Positions 7,955 to 15,668 of a DNA stretch of 64,000 bases are shown here, piece after piece. Made by a program: the position numbers and the translations under genes. The first letter of the stretch is position 1; each line of letters opens with the position of its first letter. The DNA comes from Barrientosiimonas humi (GTDB taxonomy: Bacteria > Actinomycetota > Actinomycetes > Actinomycetales > Dermatophilaceae), in the NCBI RefSeq assembly GCF_006716095.1, contig NZ_VFOK01000001.1, positions 310,001 to 374,000 of the forward strand. Direction: 5' to 3'. The notes under the pieces were generated by a model. The model did no database searches. It had not been told where the DNA came from and was given only the letters and a program-made list of their open reading frames with translations.

Positions 7955-9319
7955 GTGACCGACACCTACTCCCAGCTGGTCAACAACGGCATGGGCAAGA
8001 CCGTCGCCACCCGGCTCGGGCTGCCCCGGCCGGCGACGCTGCGGCGCTACGAGCAGGGCCAGTCGCTGCTCGAGGCGCCCGCGGCGGTCGGCACCGTCGC
8101 CGACGGCACGAGCGGCCAGGCCGCGCGCGGCATCGTCGTCGCCTCGGGTGCCGAGGCGGTCGACGCGACGCCCGAGACGACGTACGCCGGCAAGCTCGGC
8201 GCGGTCGTGCTCGACGCGACCGCCGCCGCGACGATCGACGACCTGGAGCAGCTGCGTGCGATCCTCGCGCCGGCCGTGAAGGCGCTCGGCAAGAACGGCC
8301 GCGTCGTGATCCTCGGCACCACGCCCGCCGAGATCGACGACGTCGAGCGGGCCGCCGTGCAGCAGGGGCTCGAGGGCATCATGCGCAGCATCGGCAAGGA
8401 GCTGCGCGCCGGCGGCACGGCCAACCTGCTGTGGCTCGACGGCGACGCGCAGGGCGACGCGGCGCTGCTCGCGGCTCCGCTGCGCTTCCTGCTCTCCAGC
8501 CGCTCGGCGTACGTCAGCGGCCAGCCGCTGCGCGTGCGCTCCGCCCAGGTGAGCGAGGCCGACGACTGGACCAGGCCGTACGTCGGTCAGACCGTCGTCG
8601 TGACCGGCGCCGCCCGCGGGATCGGCGCGGCCATCGCCAAGGTCTACGCCCGGGCCGGGGCCCACGTGATCGCGGTCGACATCCCGGCGGCCGGCGAGGC
8701 GCTCGCCACGGTCGCCAACGAGATCGGCGGCACCGCGCTGCAGCTCGACATCACCGCGGCCGACGCCGGCCGGCGGATCGCCGACGCGGTCGCCCAGCGC
8801 GCCGAGGCGCTCGACGTGATCGTGCACAACGCCGGCATCACCCGCGACAAGCTGTTCGTCAACACCGACGCCGACCGCTGGGGGAGCGTGCTCGACGTCA
8901 ACCTGCGCGCCGAGATGCGCATCGACGACGTGCTGCTCGACCCGTCGGTCAAGGGCGGGCTGCGCGACGGCGGGCGCATCGTGAGCGTCGCCTCCACCAG
9001 CGGCATCGGTGGCAACCGCGGTCAGGCCAACTACGCCGCGTCCAAGGCCGGGGTGATGGGCATGGTGCGCCGGCTCGGCGAGCAGCTGCGCGACCGGCAG
9101 ATCACCGTCAACGCGGTGGCGCCCGGCTTCATCGAGACCGAGATGACCTCCAAGATCCCGTTCGCCACGCGCGAGGTGGGGCGCCGCATCAACTCGCTGA
9201 TGCAGGGCGGTCAGCCGGTCGACGTGGGCGAGACGATCGCGTTCCTGTCCGAGCCGGGCAGCGCGGGGGTCACCGGCCAGGTGCTGCGGGTCTGCGGCCA
9301 GAGCCAGCTCGGGGCCTGA
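7955..9319 (+). CDS. fabG: 3-oxoacyl-CoA/ACP reductase, high-molecular-weight FabG (FabG4-like)
   Basis: The protein has 454 residues, the same length as mycobacterial FabG4 (Rv0242c). The N-terminal half (1-205) is a degenerate flavodoxin-like domain. The C-terminal half is a full short-chain dehydrogenase: nucleotide motif TGAARGIG at about 217-224, HNAG, and catalytic S347, Y360 and K364 (NYAASKAG). Those three positions are the ones I recall for FabG4. It should reduce 3-oxoacyl thioesters with NAD(P)H. GTG 7955 is chosen because GGAGGACCAGAA precedes it. The MaoC gene starts 3 nt after its stop. Confidence 0.92.
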   Translation: MTDTYSQLVNNGMGKTVATRLGLPRPATLRRYEQGQSLLEAPAAVGTVADGTSGQAARGIVVASGAEAVDATPETTYAGKLGAVVLDATAAATIDDLEQLRAILAPAVKALGKNGRVVILGTTPAEIDDVERAAVQQGLEGIMRSIGKELRAGGTANLLWLDGDAQGDAALLAAPLRFLLSSRSAYVSGQPLRVRSAQVSEADDWTRPYVGQTVVVTGAARGIGAAIAKVYARAGAHVIAVDIPAAGEALATVANEIGGTALQLDITAADAGRRIADAVAQRAEALDVIVHNAGITRDKLFVNTDADRWGSVLDVNLRAEMRIDDVLLDPSVKGGLRDGGRIVSVASTSGIGGNRGQANYAASKAGVMGMVRRLGEQLRDRQITVNAVAPGFIETEMTSKIPFATREVGRRINSLMQGGQPVDVGETIAFLSEPGSAGVTGQVLRVCGQSQLGA

Positions 9320-9321
9320 CC

Positions 9322-10194
9322 ATGACCCGCACCATCGAGCTCACCCGTGAGCCGCGGCTGGCCCGTCTGTTCGCCAAGGCGGTCGCCACGTCCGCCGGCC
9401 GCGGCGGGGCGCTGCCCGACCTGGAGGTCGTGCGCCCCGACGTCAAGGTCGACCCTGCCGCGCTCGCGGCCTACGACCGGGTCTGCGGCTTCCCGCTGCG
9501 CGACGAGCTGCCCTCGACCTACCTGCACGTGCTGACCTTCCCGCTGCAGGTCGCGCTGTTCGCCGACCGCTCCTACCCCTACCCGCTCACCGGGTCGGTG
9601 CACCTGAGCAACCGGATCGTGCAGCACCGCCCGGTGGGGGTGCGCGAGCCGCTGCGGCTCAGCGTGCGGGCCACCGACGCCACCCCGCACCGGCGCGGCG
9701 CCACGGTCGACATCAAGGGCCAGGTGCACGCCGGCGAGGAGCTGGTGTGGGAGGGCAGCAGCACCTACCTCTACCGCGGGCAGAAGGCCGAGGGGGAGGT
9801 GCCGCCCAAGGCCGACGAGCCCGAGGCGGTCGACGGCACCGGCGCGCTGTGGCGCCTGCCCGGCGACCTCGGGCGTCGCTACGCGGCGGTCAGCGGTGAC
9901 GTCAACCCGATCCACATGTCCCGGCTCGGCGCCAAGGCGCTGGGCTTCCCGACCACGATCGTGCACGGCATGTGGAGCGCCGCGCGGATGCTGGCGGCGG
10001 TCGAGAACCGGGTGCCGCCGGCGTACGTCTTCGACATCGCCTTCGGCAAGCCGGTGCTGCTGCCCTCGACCGTGAAGTTCGTCGCGCACGACGGCCCGGA
10101 CGGCGTCTGGCAGCTCGCGCTGCGCAACGCCAAGAAGGGCACCGTGCTGGCTCGCGCGTCGGTCGGCCCGGCCGGCGCCGGCTCGATTTCGTGA
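9322..10194 (+). CDS. MaoC-family (R)-3-hydroxyacyl dehydratase, HtdX-like
   Basis: This 290-residue protein has two hot-dog folds. The second carries the hydratase-2 motif: SGDVNPIHMS with D193 and H198, then GFPTTIVHGMWSAARML. It interconverts (R)-3-hydroxyacyl and trans-2-enoyl thioesters. It lies immediately after the FabG4-like gene, as htdX (Rv0241c) does in mycobacteria, so reductase and dehydratase probably work in sequence. No clear terminator follows, and the tRNA genes begin about 100 bp later. Confidence 0.88.
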   Translation: MTRTIELTREPRLARLFAKAVATSAGRGGALPDLEVVRPDVKVDPAALAAYDRVCGFPLRDELPSTYLHVLTFPLQVALFADRSYPYPLTGSVHLSNRIVQHRPVGVREPLRLSVRATDATPHRRGATVDIKGQVHAGEELVWEGSSTYLYRGQKAEGEVPPKADEPEAVDGTGALWRLPGDLGRRYAAVSGDVNPIHMSRLGAKALGFPTTIVHGMWSAARMLAAVENRVPPAYVFDIAFGKPVLLPSTVKFVAHDGPDGVWQLALRNAKKGTVLARASVGPAGAGSIS

Positions 10195-10290
10195 TCGGCG
10201 AGGTGAGCGTGTAACCTCGTCGCTGCGCTACCGCGGCGCACCACCCCAAGACCCAGCCGGTCAGGGATGGCGCGCGTCCGGTGGAGGCAG

Positions 10291-10363
10291 GCCCCCATAG
10301 CTCAGTCGGCAGAGCGTCTCCATGGTAAGGAGAAGGTCAACGGTTCGATTCCGTTTGGGGGCT
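10291..10363 (+). tRNA. tRNA-Thr (anticodon GGT)
   Basis: A 73-nt cloverleaf. The acceptor arm GCCCCCA pairs with TGGGGGC, the D arm is GCTC...GAGC, and the anticodon loop ATGGTAA carries GGT. The T loop is TTCGATT. CCA is not encoded. It is followed by tRNA-Met and rpmG, the conserved actinobacterial order. Confidence 0.95.
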
Positions 10364-10410
10364 CGGGTTCAGAGCAGCCGGCCCACCCGGGCCGTGCGGC
10401 TCGACCGCAA

Positions 10411-10484
10411 GGCGGGGTAGCTCAGCTGGTTAGAGCGCACGACTCATAATCGTGAGGTCGCGGGATCGAGTCCCGCTCCCGCTA
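10411..10484 (+). tRNA. tRNA-Met, elongator type (anticodon CAT)
   Basis: A 74-nt cloverleaf with a CTCATAA anticodon loop. The D loop (AGCTGGTTAGAG) and the paired first acceptor position (a G-U wobble) are elongator-like, not initiator-like. The T loop reads ATCGAGT, with A at the usual T54. CCA is not encoded. Confidence 0.92.
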
Positions 10485-10574
10485 CTGAAACACTCGTAGC
10501 ACCGACAGCACGCACGCTGCGCCGCCGCGGCGCGGCTCGAAGCACAGACCGTTTTCCGAGAGCAGGTTGCCCCG

Positions 10575-10745
10575 ATGGCCAAGAAGAGCCTTGACGTCCG
10601 CCCCAAGATCACGCTGGCGTGCACCGTCTGCAAGGAGCGCAACTACATCACCAAGAAGAACCGTCGGAACAACCCCGACCGGCTCGAGATGATGAAGTAC
10701 TGCCCGCGCGACGGCAAGCACACCCTGCACCGCGAGACCCGCTGA
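10575..10745 (+). CDS. rpmG: 50S ribosomal protein L33
   Basis: This 56-residue L33 is of the zinc-ribbon type by overall sequence ([10 protein letters not shown], then [12 protein letters not shown]). C16 and C19 form the first knuckle (CTVC). The second knuckle reads CPRD, with C43 followed by D46 where the usual zinc form has a fourth Cys, so the metal site is incomplete or altered. The gene follows tRNA-Thr and tRNA-Met and is closed by a strong terminator at 10768. Confidence 0.95.
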   Translation: MAKKSLDVRPKITLACTVCKERNYITKKNRRNNPDRLEMMKYCPRDGKHTLHRETR

Positions 10746-10767
10746 CGCCGCGCGTCAGACGCGTTCC

Positions 10768-10802
10768 GACGCCGCCCCGGCCCACCCGGCCGGGGCGGCG
10801 TC
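10768..10802 (+). terminator. terminator after rpmG
   Basis: A perfect 15-bp GC stem (GACGCCGCCCCGGCC with its complement) and a CACCC loop are followed by GTCGTTCT. There is no long T tract, as is usual in actinobacteria. It separates rpmG from hadA. Confidence 0.85.
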
Positions 10803-10890
10803 GTCGTTCTCCCCGGGCGCGGGGCGCGCGGGTGCGGGTGTTCCCGGGCCCACGCCGTACGCCGGCCGCCACGGCCGTACGCTCGTCACC

Positions 10891-11334
10891 ATGCCGGTCA
10901 ACGCAGCGGTCGAGGGACGTCAGTATCCCCCCACCGAGCCCTACCAAGTCTCCCGCGCCAAGATCGCCGAGTTCGCGGCAGCGGTGGGCGCCACCGACCC
11001 GCTGCACACCGACCCCGAGGCGGCCCGCGCCGCGGGCTACGCCGACGTCGTGGCGCCGCCGACGTTCCTGGTGAGCGTCGCGCAGCAGGGTGAGGCCGCC
11101 GCGATCGTCGACCCCGAGGCCGGCATCGACTTCACCCGCCTGGTGCACGGCGAGCAGGCCTTCGAGCACCACCGCCCCGCCATCGCCGGCGACGAGGTGA
11201 CCGCGCAGACCACGGTGACCAAGGTGCGCACGGCCGGCGGCCACAGCATGGTCACGCTGACCACCGAGGTGCGCGCGGGCGAGGACCCGGTGTGCACCAC
11301 CACGTCCGTCATGGTCGTCCGAGGGGAGTCCTGA
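10891..11334 (+). CDS. hadA: MaoC/FAS1-like dehydratase subunit HadA
   Basis: This 147-residue single hot-dog protein lacks the catalytic NPIH motif. It carries the N-terminal MaoC-dehydratase pattern: YQVSRAKIAEFAAAVG, ATDPLHTD, then APPTFLV. In mycobacteria HadA pairs with HadB to form the (R)-3-hydroxyacyl-ACP dehydratase, where HadA supplies the acyl-binding half. Here hadA overlaps hadB by 1 nt (TGATG), so the subunits are probably made in equal amounts. No hadC follows. Confidence 0.88.
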   Translation: MPVNAAVEGRQYPPTEPYQVSRAKIAEFAAAVGATDPLHTDPEAARAAGYADVVAPPTFLVSVAQQGEAAAIVDPEAGIDFTRLVHGEQAFEHHRPAIAGDEVTAQTTVTKVRTAGGHSMVTLTTEVRAGEDPVCTTTSVMVVRGES

Positions 11335-11753
11335 TGCCCGCGCTCGCCGACGTCGAGGTCGGGCAGCAGCTGCCCGGCCGCACGATCCACCTGGAGCGCG
11401 CCGACCTGGTGCGCTACGCCGGGGCCAGTGGCGACTTCAACCCGATCCACTGGGACGAGCGCACGGCCACCGGTGTCGGCCTGCCCGACGTCATCGCGCA
11501 CGGGATGCTCACCATGGGCCGGGCGATGGACGTCGTCGCGGCCTGGGCGGGCGACCCGGCCCGGGTGGAGTCCTGCTCGACCCGGTTCAGCGGGATGGTG
11601 CCGGTGCCGCACGACGGCGGAGCCGACCTCGAGGTCGGCGGCGTCGTCAAGGCCGTCGACCCCGAGCGGGGCACGGTCGAGGTCGAGCTGACGGCCACCA
11701 GCGGCGGCGCCAAGGTGCTCGGCCGCGCCCGCGCGACGGTGCGTCTCGACTGA
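11334..11753 (+). CDS. hadB: MaoC dehydratase catalytic subunit HadB
   Basis: This 139-residue hot-dog protein has the hydratase-2 active site: YAGASGDFNPIHWDE with D34 and H39, then GLPDVIAHGMLTMG. It is the catalytic partner of HadA, together dehydrating (R)-3-hydroxyacyl thioesters. The start is taken at ATG 11334, which overlaps the hadA stop; the frame upstream of it lies inside hadA. Its own stop overlaps the murB start by 1 nt. The physiological acyl chain in a bacterium without visible mycolate genes is unclear. Confidence 0.9.
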   Translation: MPALADVEVGQQLPGRTIHLERADLVRYAGASGDFNPIHWDERTATGVGLPDVIAHGMLTMGRAMDVVAAWAGDPARVESCSTRFSGMVPVPHDGGADLEVGGVVKAVDPERGTVEVELTATSGGAKVLGRARATVRLD

Positions 11754-12820
11754 TGCGCGAGCTGCACGACGCGCCGCTGGCGGCGCTCACCACCATGCGG
11801 GTCGGCGGACCCGCCCGGCGGCTCGCGGTCGCCGACACGACCGACGAGCTGGTCGACACCGTCCGCGAGGTCGACGACGCCGAGGAGGCGCTGCTGGTGC
11901 TGTCCGGCGGCTCCAACGTCGTCATCAGCGACGACGGCTTCCCCGGCACCGTCTGCCGCATCGCCACCTCCGGCATCGAGGTCGAGCGCTCCGACGCCGA
12001 CGCGGTGCAGGTGCGGGTGGCCGCGGGCGAGGTGTGGGACGACGTGGTCGCCCGCGCCGTGGCCGAGGACTGGTCGGGCATCGAGTGCCTGTCGGGCATC
12101 CCCGGGCTCACCGGCGCCACCCCCGTGCAGAACGTCGGCGCCTACGGCCAGGACGTCGCCCAGACCATCACCGAGGTGCGCGTCTACGACCGCGCCGAGC
12201 AGCAGGTGCGCGCCATGAGCGCCGAGGAGTGCCGGTTCACCTACCGGCACTCGCTGTTCAAGGCCTCGGGCCGTTACGTCGTGCTCGACGTGGTCTTCCG
12301 GCTGGAGCGGTCCGGGCTGTCCCAGCCGATCTCGTACGCCGACCTCGCCGTCGGCCTCGGCGCCGAGAAGGGCGACCGGGTGCCGCTCGCCGAGGCGCGC
12401 GAGGGGGTGCTGGCCCAGCGGCGGCGGCGCGGCATGGTGCTGGAGGAGGCCGACCACGACACCTGGTCGTGCGGGTCGTTCTTCACCAACCCCCAGCTCG
12501 ACCACGTGCAGCTGACCGAGCTGCTGCGCCGCTCGGCCGCGCTGCTCGGGCCCGACGTCGTGCCTCCGCAGTTCCCCGGCGCGAACGGCTCGACCAAGAC
12601 CAGCGCCGCCTGGCTGATCGACAAGGCGGGCTTCGGCAAGGGCTACCGGATGCCCGGCCCCGCGGCCCTGTCGACCAAGCACACGCTCGCGATCACCAAC
12701 CGCGGTGCGGCCACCGCGCGCGACGTCGCCGACCTCGCGCGCGAGGTGCGCGACGGGGTGCGCGAACGATTCGGCGTCACGCTGGTCAACGAGCCCGTCT
12801 TCGTCGGTCACTCGCTGTAG
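11753..12820 (+). CDS. murB: UDP-N-acetylenolpyruvoylglucosamine reductase
   Basis: This 355-residue FAD- and NADPH-dependent enzyme makes UDP-MurNAc, an early cytoplasmic step of peptidoglycan synthesis. The FAD domain includes TTMRVGGPARRL at the N-terminus and LSGGSNVVISDDGFPG (about 50-65). The substrate region includes IPGLTGATPVQNVGAYGQD and the tyrosine-containing FTYRHSLFK. The C-terminal domain has CGSFFTNP and the SAAWLIDKAGFGKGYR motif. The long form resembles type I MurB. It overlaps hadB by 1 nt (TGATG), putting cell-wall and acyl-dehydratase genes in one operon, as in several actinobacteria. Confidence 0.95.
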   Translation: MRELHDAPLAALTTMRVGGPARRLAVADTTDELVDTVREVDDAEEALLVLSGGSNVVISDDGFPGTVCRIATSGIEVERSDADAVQVRVAAGEVWDDVVARAVAEDWSGIECLSGIPGLTGATPVQNVGAYGQDVAQTITEVRVYDRAEQQVRAMSAEECRFTYRHSLFKASGRYVVLDVVFRLERSGLSQPISYADLAVGLGAEKGDRVPLAEAREGVLAQRRRRGMVLEEADHDTWSCGSFFTNPQLDHVQLTELLRRSAALLGPDVVPPQFPGANGSTKTSAAWLIDKAGFGKGYRMPGPAALSTKHTLAITNRGAATARDVADLAREVRDGVRERFGVTLVNEPVFVGHSL

Positions 12821-12854
12821 CGTTCCGCCCACGACGCAGGGGAGGGGTGGGCAG

Positions 12855-13931
12855 GTGACGCGACACGGTCGGCCGGACCGGCTCGGCAGGGGCGGCGCCG
12901 CGACGGCACTCGTGCTGTCGCTGCTGCTGGCGAGCGGGTGCACGACGAGCGGCGGGCAGGGGGCCGCCTCCAGCGCGAGCTCCACGCCCGGCGCGAGCAA
13001 CAGCGCCGCGACCCGCGGCTCCTCGCCGAGCGCCGTGTCGACGAGCGCTCCGTCGACGAGCTCGACGAGCGCGTCCTCCCCGGGCAGCTCCACCACGAGC
13101 TCGGCCCCCCGCCCGACCACCGACCCGCAGCAGGCCGCGGCGGCCAAGCCTTACCTCGACAAGGCCGACGCCGCCGGCGAGGTCGAGCAGGTGATGCCCG
13201 GATATCGCGTCGTGCAGAGCGAGCGCTGCGTGGTCGTGGGCGACCTGCTCGAGGGGCAGCTGCGGCGCCACCTGCGCGAGTGCGACACCGCGGTCCAGCG
13301 CATCCGGCGCGGCTGGCCCAAGCCGCTGCCGCAGGAGAAGGTCCTGGTGCTGGCGCCGGAGAGCGACCAGGCGTTCACCACCCTGCTGCGCGTGACCGCA
13401 GAGGATTCCGAGGGGCAGATCTCGGGGTGGACCGGCCAGTTCGTCGTCGCCCGGCACCTGGGCGGATTCACCACCGAGGACCAGGTTTATGAGCTGACCC
13501 AGGTGATCTTCCTGTTCCTGGCCATGCCCAACCCGTGGTCCGGGGGCGTCGCGTGGGTCAGCGCCGGGGCCGCCCTGTGGCTCGCGGAGGAGTCGATGCC
13601 GGACGGCGCGCTCCCCGTCGACGAGATGCTCCTGGACGTCATGCCGCCGGCCGACCGGCTCGACGCCCTCCCTGCCGACGAGGACGTCGACACCGAGGTC
13701 TTCGGCTGGCCGTACAGCTATGCGGCGGCGGTCTTCGTGGTCGAGAGCTTCGGCAAGGACGCCCTCGTGCGGCTGCTCGAGCGGCAGAACGTCACCGGCA
13801 TCACCGACGACGAGGCCGTGCGCCCCGTGCTGGGCATCTCCTACGCCGAGCTCGACCGCCGCTTCTCCGCCTGGATCAAGCGCCAGCTGGCCGGGCTCGA
13901 GCCGGCGCCCGGCGACGAGGGGACGGCCTGA
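12855..13931 (+). CDS. lipoprotein with degenerate metalloprotease-like domain
   Basis: The product has 358 residues. A lipoprotein signal ends in LLLASGC (Cys at about 29) and is followed by a Ser/Thr/Ala linker to about 95. The folded part resembles peptidase-MA-like gluzincins. At the expected HExxH site it reads YELTQ (Y212-Q216), and downstream SAGAALWLAEE stands where active members have an EG-x-A-x-W motif. Both zinc histidines are absent, so a catalytically dead binding or regulatory protein is likely. GTG 12855 has a GGAGGGG ribosome site. It lies 34 bp after murB, possibly in the same transcript. Confidence 0.65.
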   Translation: MTRHGRPDRLGRGGAATALVLSLLLASGCTTSGGQGAASSASSTPGASNSAATRGSSPSAVSTSAPSTSSTSASSPGSSTTSSAPRPTTDPQQAAAAKPYLDKADAAGEVEQVMPGYRVVQSERCVVVGDLLEGQLRRHLRECDTAVQRIRRGWPKPLPQEKVLVLAPESDQAFTTLLRVTAEDSEGQISGWTGQFVVARHLGGFTTEDQVYELTQVIFLFLAMPNPWSGGVAWVSAGAALWLAEESMPDGALPVDEMLLDVMPPADRLDALPADEDVDTEVFGWPYSYAAAVFVVESFGKDALVRLLERQNVTGITDDEAVRPVLGISYAELDRRFSAWIKRQLAGLEPAPGDEGTA

Positions 13932-14011
13932 CCTGCCCCGAGGGGTCTGGTGGCCGCGGCGCGCGCGACCTACCGTGGTGTGACCGAGGTCACCACGAGG
14001 AGGTGGGGCCG

Positions 14012-14407
14012 GTGCTGTCGCCCCTGGTCTGGTACGCCGCGCTGTGCGTCGGCCCGGCCGCGGCCTTCGCGCTGCTCGAGCGGGGTGCGCGCGCCTGGAC
14101 CGGGGCCGACCCGATCCGCCGGCCGGGCGTGAGCGCACCACCCGCCCCCGTCGTACGCCCTCCGCGCCCGATCGAGCTGCTCGCCGACGACCTCGGCCGG
14201 CTGCGCGACGAGCTGGCCCGGCTGCGCCGGTCCGGCGGCTACGCCCGGCGCCACCACATGCTCGCGGCGGCCCTGGCCTACGACGACGCGCTGCGCGACT
14301 GCTGCCGCGCCCTGGACGTGCCGGTCGAGATGACCAGCGCGCCGCTCGACCCGGTCGAGCGGCTGCGCCTGGAGGCAGAGCTGGAGGCCGCCGGCCTCAC
14401 CTGGTGA
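14012..14407 (+). CDS. small membrane-anchored hypothetical protein
   Basis: The product has 131 residues. The N-terminal hydrophobic stretch LVWYAALCVGPAAAFALLE (about 5-23) should be a membrane anchor. A Pro-rich linker (APPAPVVRPPRP) follows, then a charged helical part (LADDLGRLRDELARLRR) that may form a coiled coil. GTG 14012 is chosen because GAGGAGG lies about 10 nt upstream. I recognise no family. It sits between the lipoprotein gene and the convergent transporter gene. Confidence 0.6.
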   Translation: MLSPLVWYAALCVGPAAAFALLERGARAWTGADPIRRPGVSAPPAPVVRPPRPIELLADDLGRLRDELARLRRSGGYARRHHMLAAALAYDDALRDCCRALDVPVEMTSAPLDPVERLRLEAELEAAGLTW

Positions 14408-14429
14408 CGCGGCGGACCGGGCCATCGGC

Positions 14430-15668
14430 TCACGTCACCAGCGTGCCGAGCTGGGAGATCGAGGACCACGCCAGCCACAGGGTGACCAGCCAGGCCAGCA
14501 CGCCGACGAGCAGCAGCGCGCGTGGGTAGGCGTATCCGTCGAGCAGGTCGGCGCGGCGCCAGGCCACCCACAGCAGGATGCCGACCCCGACGGGCAGGAT
14601 CAGCCCGTTGATCGCGCCGGCCAGGATGAGCATCGTCGTCGGGGTCTGACCCAGCGCGAGGAACAGCACCGCCGCGAGCGCGATGAACCCGGCGACCATG
14701 AGGTTGCGGCGCTGCTCGAGCCGCCGGCCGAACGAGACGATGAACGACACGCAGGTGTAGGACACCCCGATCACCGAGGTCAGCCCGGCCGCCCACAGCA
14801 CGAGCCCGAAGAAGCGCCGCCCGATCTCACCGGCCGCCGCCTCGAACGCCGTGCCGGCCGGGTTGTCCGCGGCGAGCACCGTGCCGCCGGCCACCACGCC
14901 GAGGATCGCGAGGAACAGCACGACCCGCATCGCCGCGGTCACCAGGATCCCGGTGATCGATCCGCGGGTGATGGCCGGCACCTGGTCGCGCCCGGAGATG
15001 CCGGCGTCGACGAGCCGGTGGGCGCCGGCGTAGGTGATGTAGCCGCCGACGGTGCCGCCCACGAGGGTCGTGATCACGACCAGGTCGATCTGCGACGGCG
15101 CGACCGTCTCGCGCAGCGCCTGCCCGACGGGCGGGTCGCTGACCACGGCGGCGTAGGCCGTCAGCCCGAGCATGAGCAGGCCCAGCACGACGACGACCTT
15201 GTCCATCGCGGCGCCGGCCCGCCGGACCAGGAAGATGCTCACGGCCAGCACGGCGGACAGGGCCGCGCCGAGGCGTACGTCGATGCCGAGCAGGGTGTTC
15301 AGGCCGAGGCCCGCACCGCCCACGTTGCCGATGTTGAACGCCACGCCGCCGAGCACGACGCAGGCCGCGAGCAGCACCCCGAGGCCGGGGCGCACCCGCT
15401 GCCCGAGCTCCTGGGCGCGCAGGCCGGAGACGCCGATGATCCGCCAGACGTTCAGCTGGATCGCGATGTCGATGAGGATCGAGACCACGATCGCGAACGC
15501 GAACGCCGCGCCGAGCCGCCCGGTGAACGTGGCGGTCTGGGTGATGAAGCCGGGCCCGATGGCGCTGGTGGCCATCAGGAACATCGCGCCCAGCAGCCCG
15601 GTGGGTGCCGCGCGACGCAGCCTCCCGCCCGTGCTGGAGGCGTCGCCGGCGGGTGCCGCGCCGGTCAC
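14430..15668 (-). CDS. NRAMP-related transporter (YcsG-like), possibly for 5-oxoproline
   Basis: This 412-residue membrane protein has about 11 hydrophobic helices and NRAMP/APC-fold layout. The TM1 signature is ATSAIGPGFITQT instead of the metal-binding DPGN, so the Asp and Asn that hold divalent metals are missing. TM6 reads GGTVGGYITYAGAHRLVD instead of an MPHN-type motif. In Bacillus, the similar YcsG lies in a 5-oxoprolinase operon. Here the GTG start overlaps the stop of a pyroglutamyl-peptidase-like gene by 4 bp (GTGA). A role in taking up pyroglutamate or a related small acid is therefore more likely than metal transport (inference). Confidence 0.75.
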   Translation of the reverse strand: MTGAAPAGDASSTGGRLRRAAPTGLLGAMFLMATSAIGPGFITQTATFTGRLGAAFAFAIVVSILIDIAIQLNVWRIIGVSGLRAQELGQRVRPGLGVLLAACVVLGGVAFNIGNVGGAGLGLNTLLGIDVRLGAALSAVLAVSIFLVRRAGAAMDKVVVVLGLLMLGLTAYAAVVSDPPVGQALRETVAPSQIDLVVITTLVGGTVGGYITYAGAHRLVDAGISGRDQVPAITRGSITGILVTAAMRVVLFLAILGVVAGGTVLAADNPAGTAFEAAAGEIGRRFFGLVLWAAGLTSVIGVSYTCVSFIVSFGRRLEQRRNLMVAGFIALAAVLFLALGQTPTTMLILAGAINGLILPVGVGILLWVAWRRADLLDGYAYPRALLLVGVLAWLVTLWLAWSSISQLGTLVT

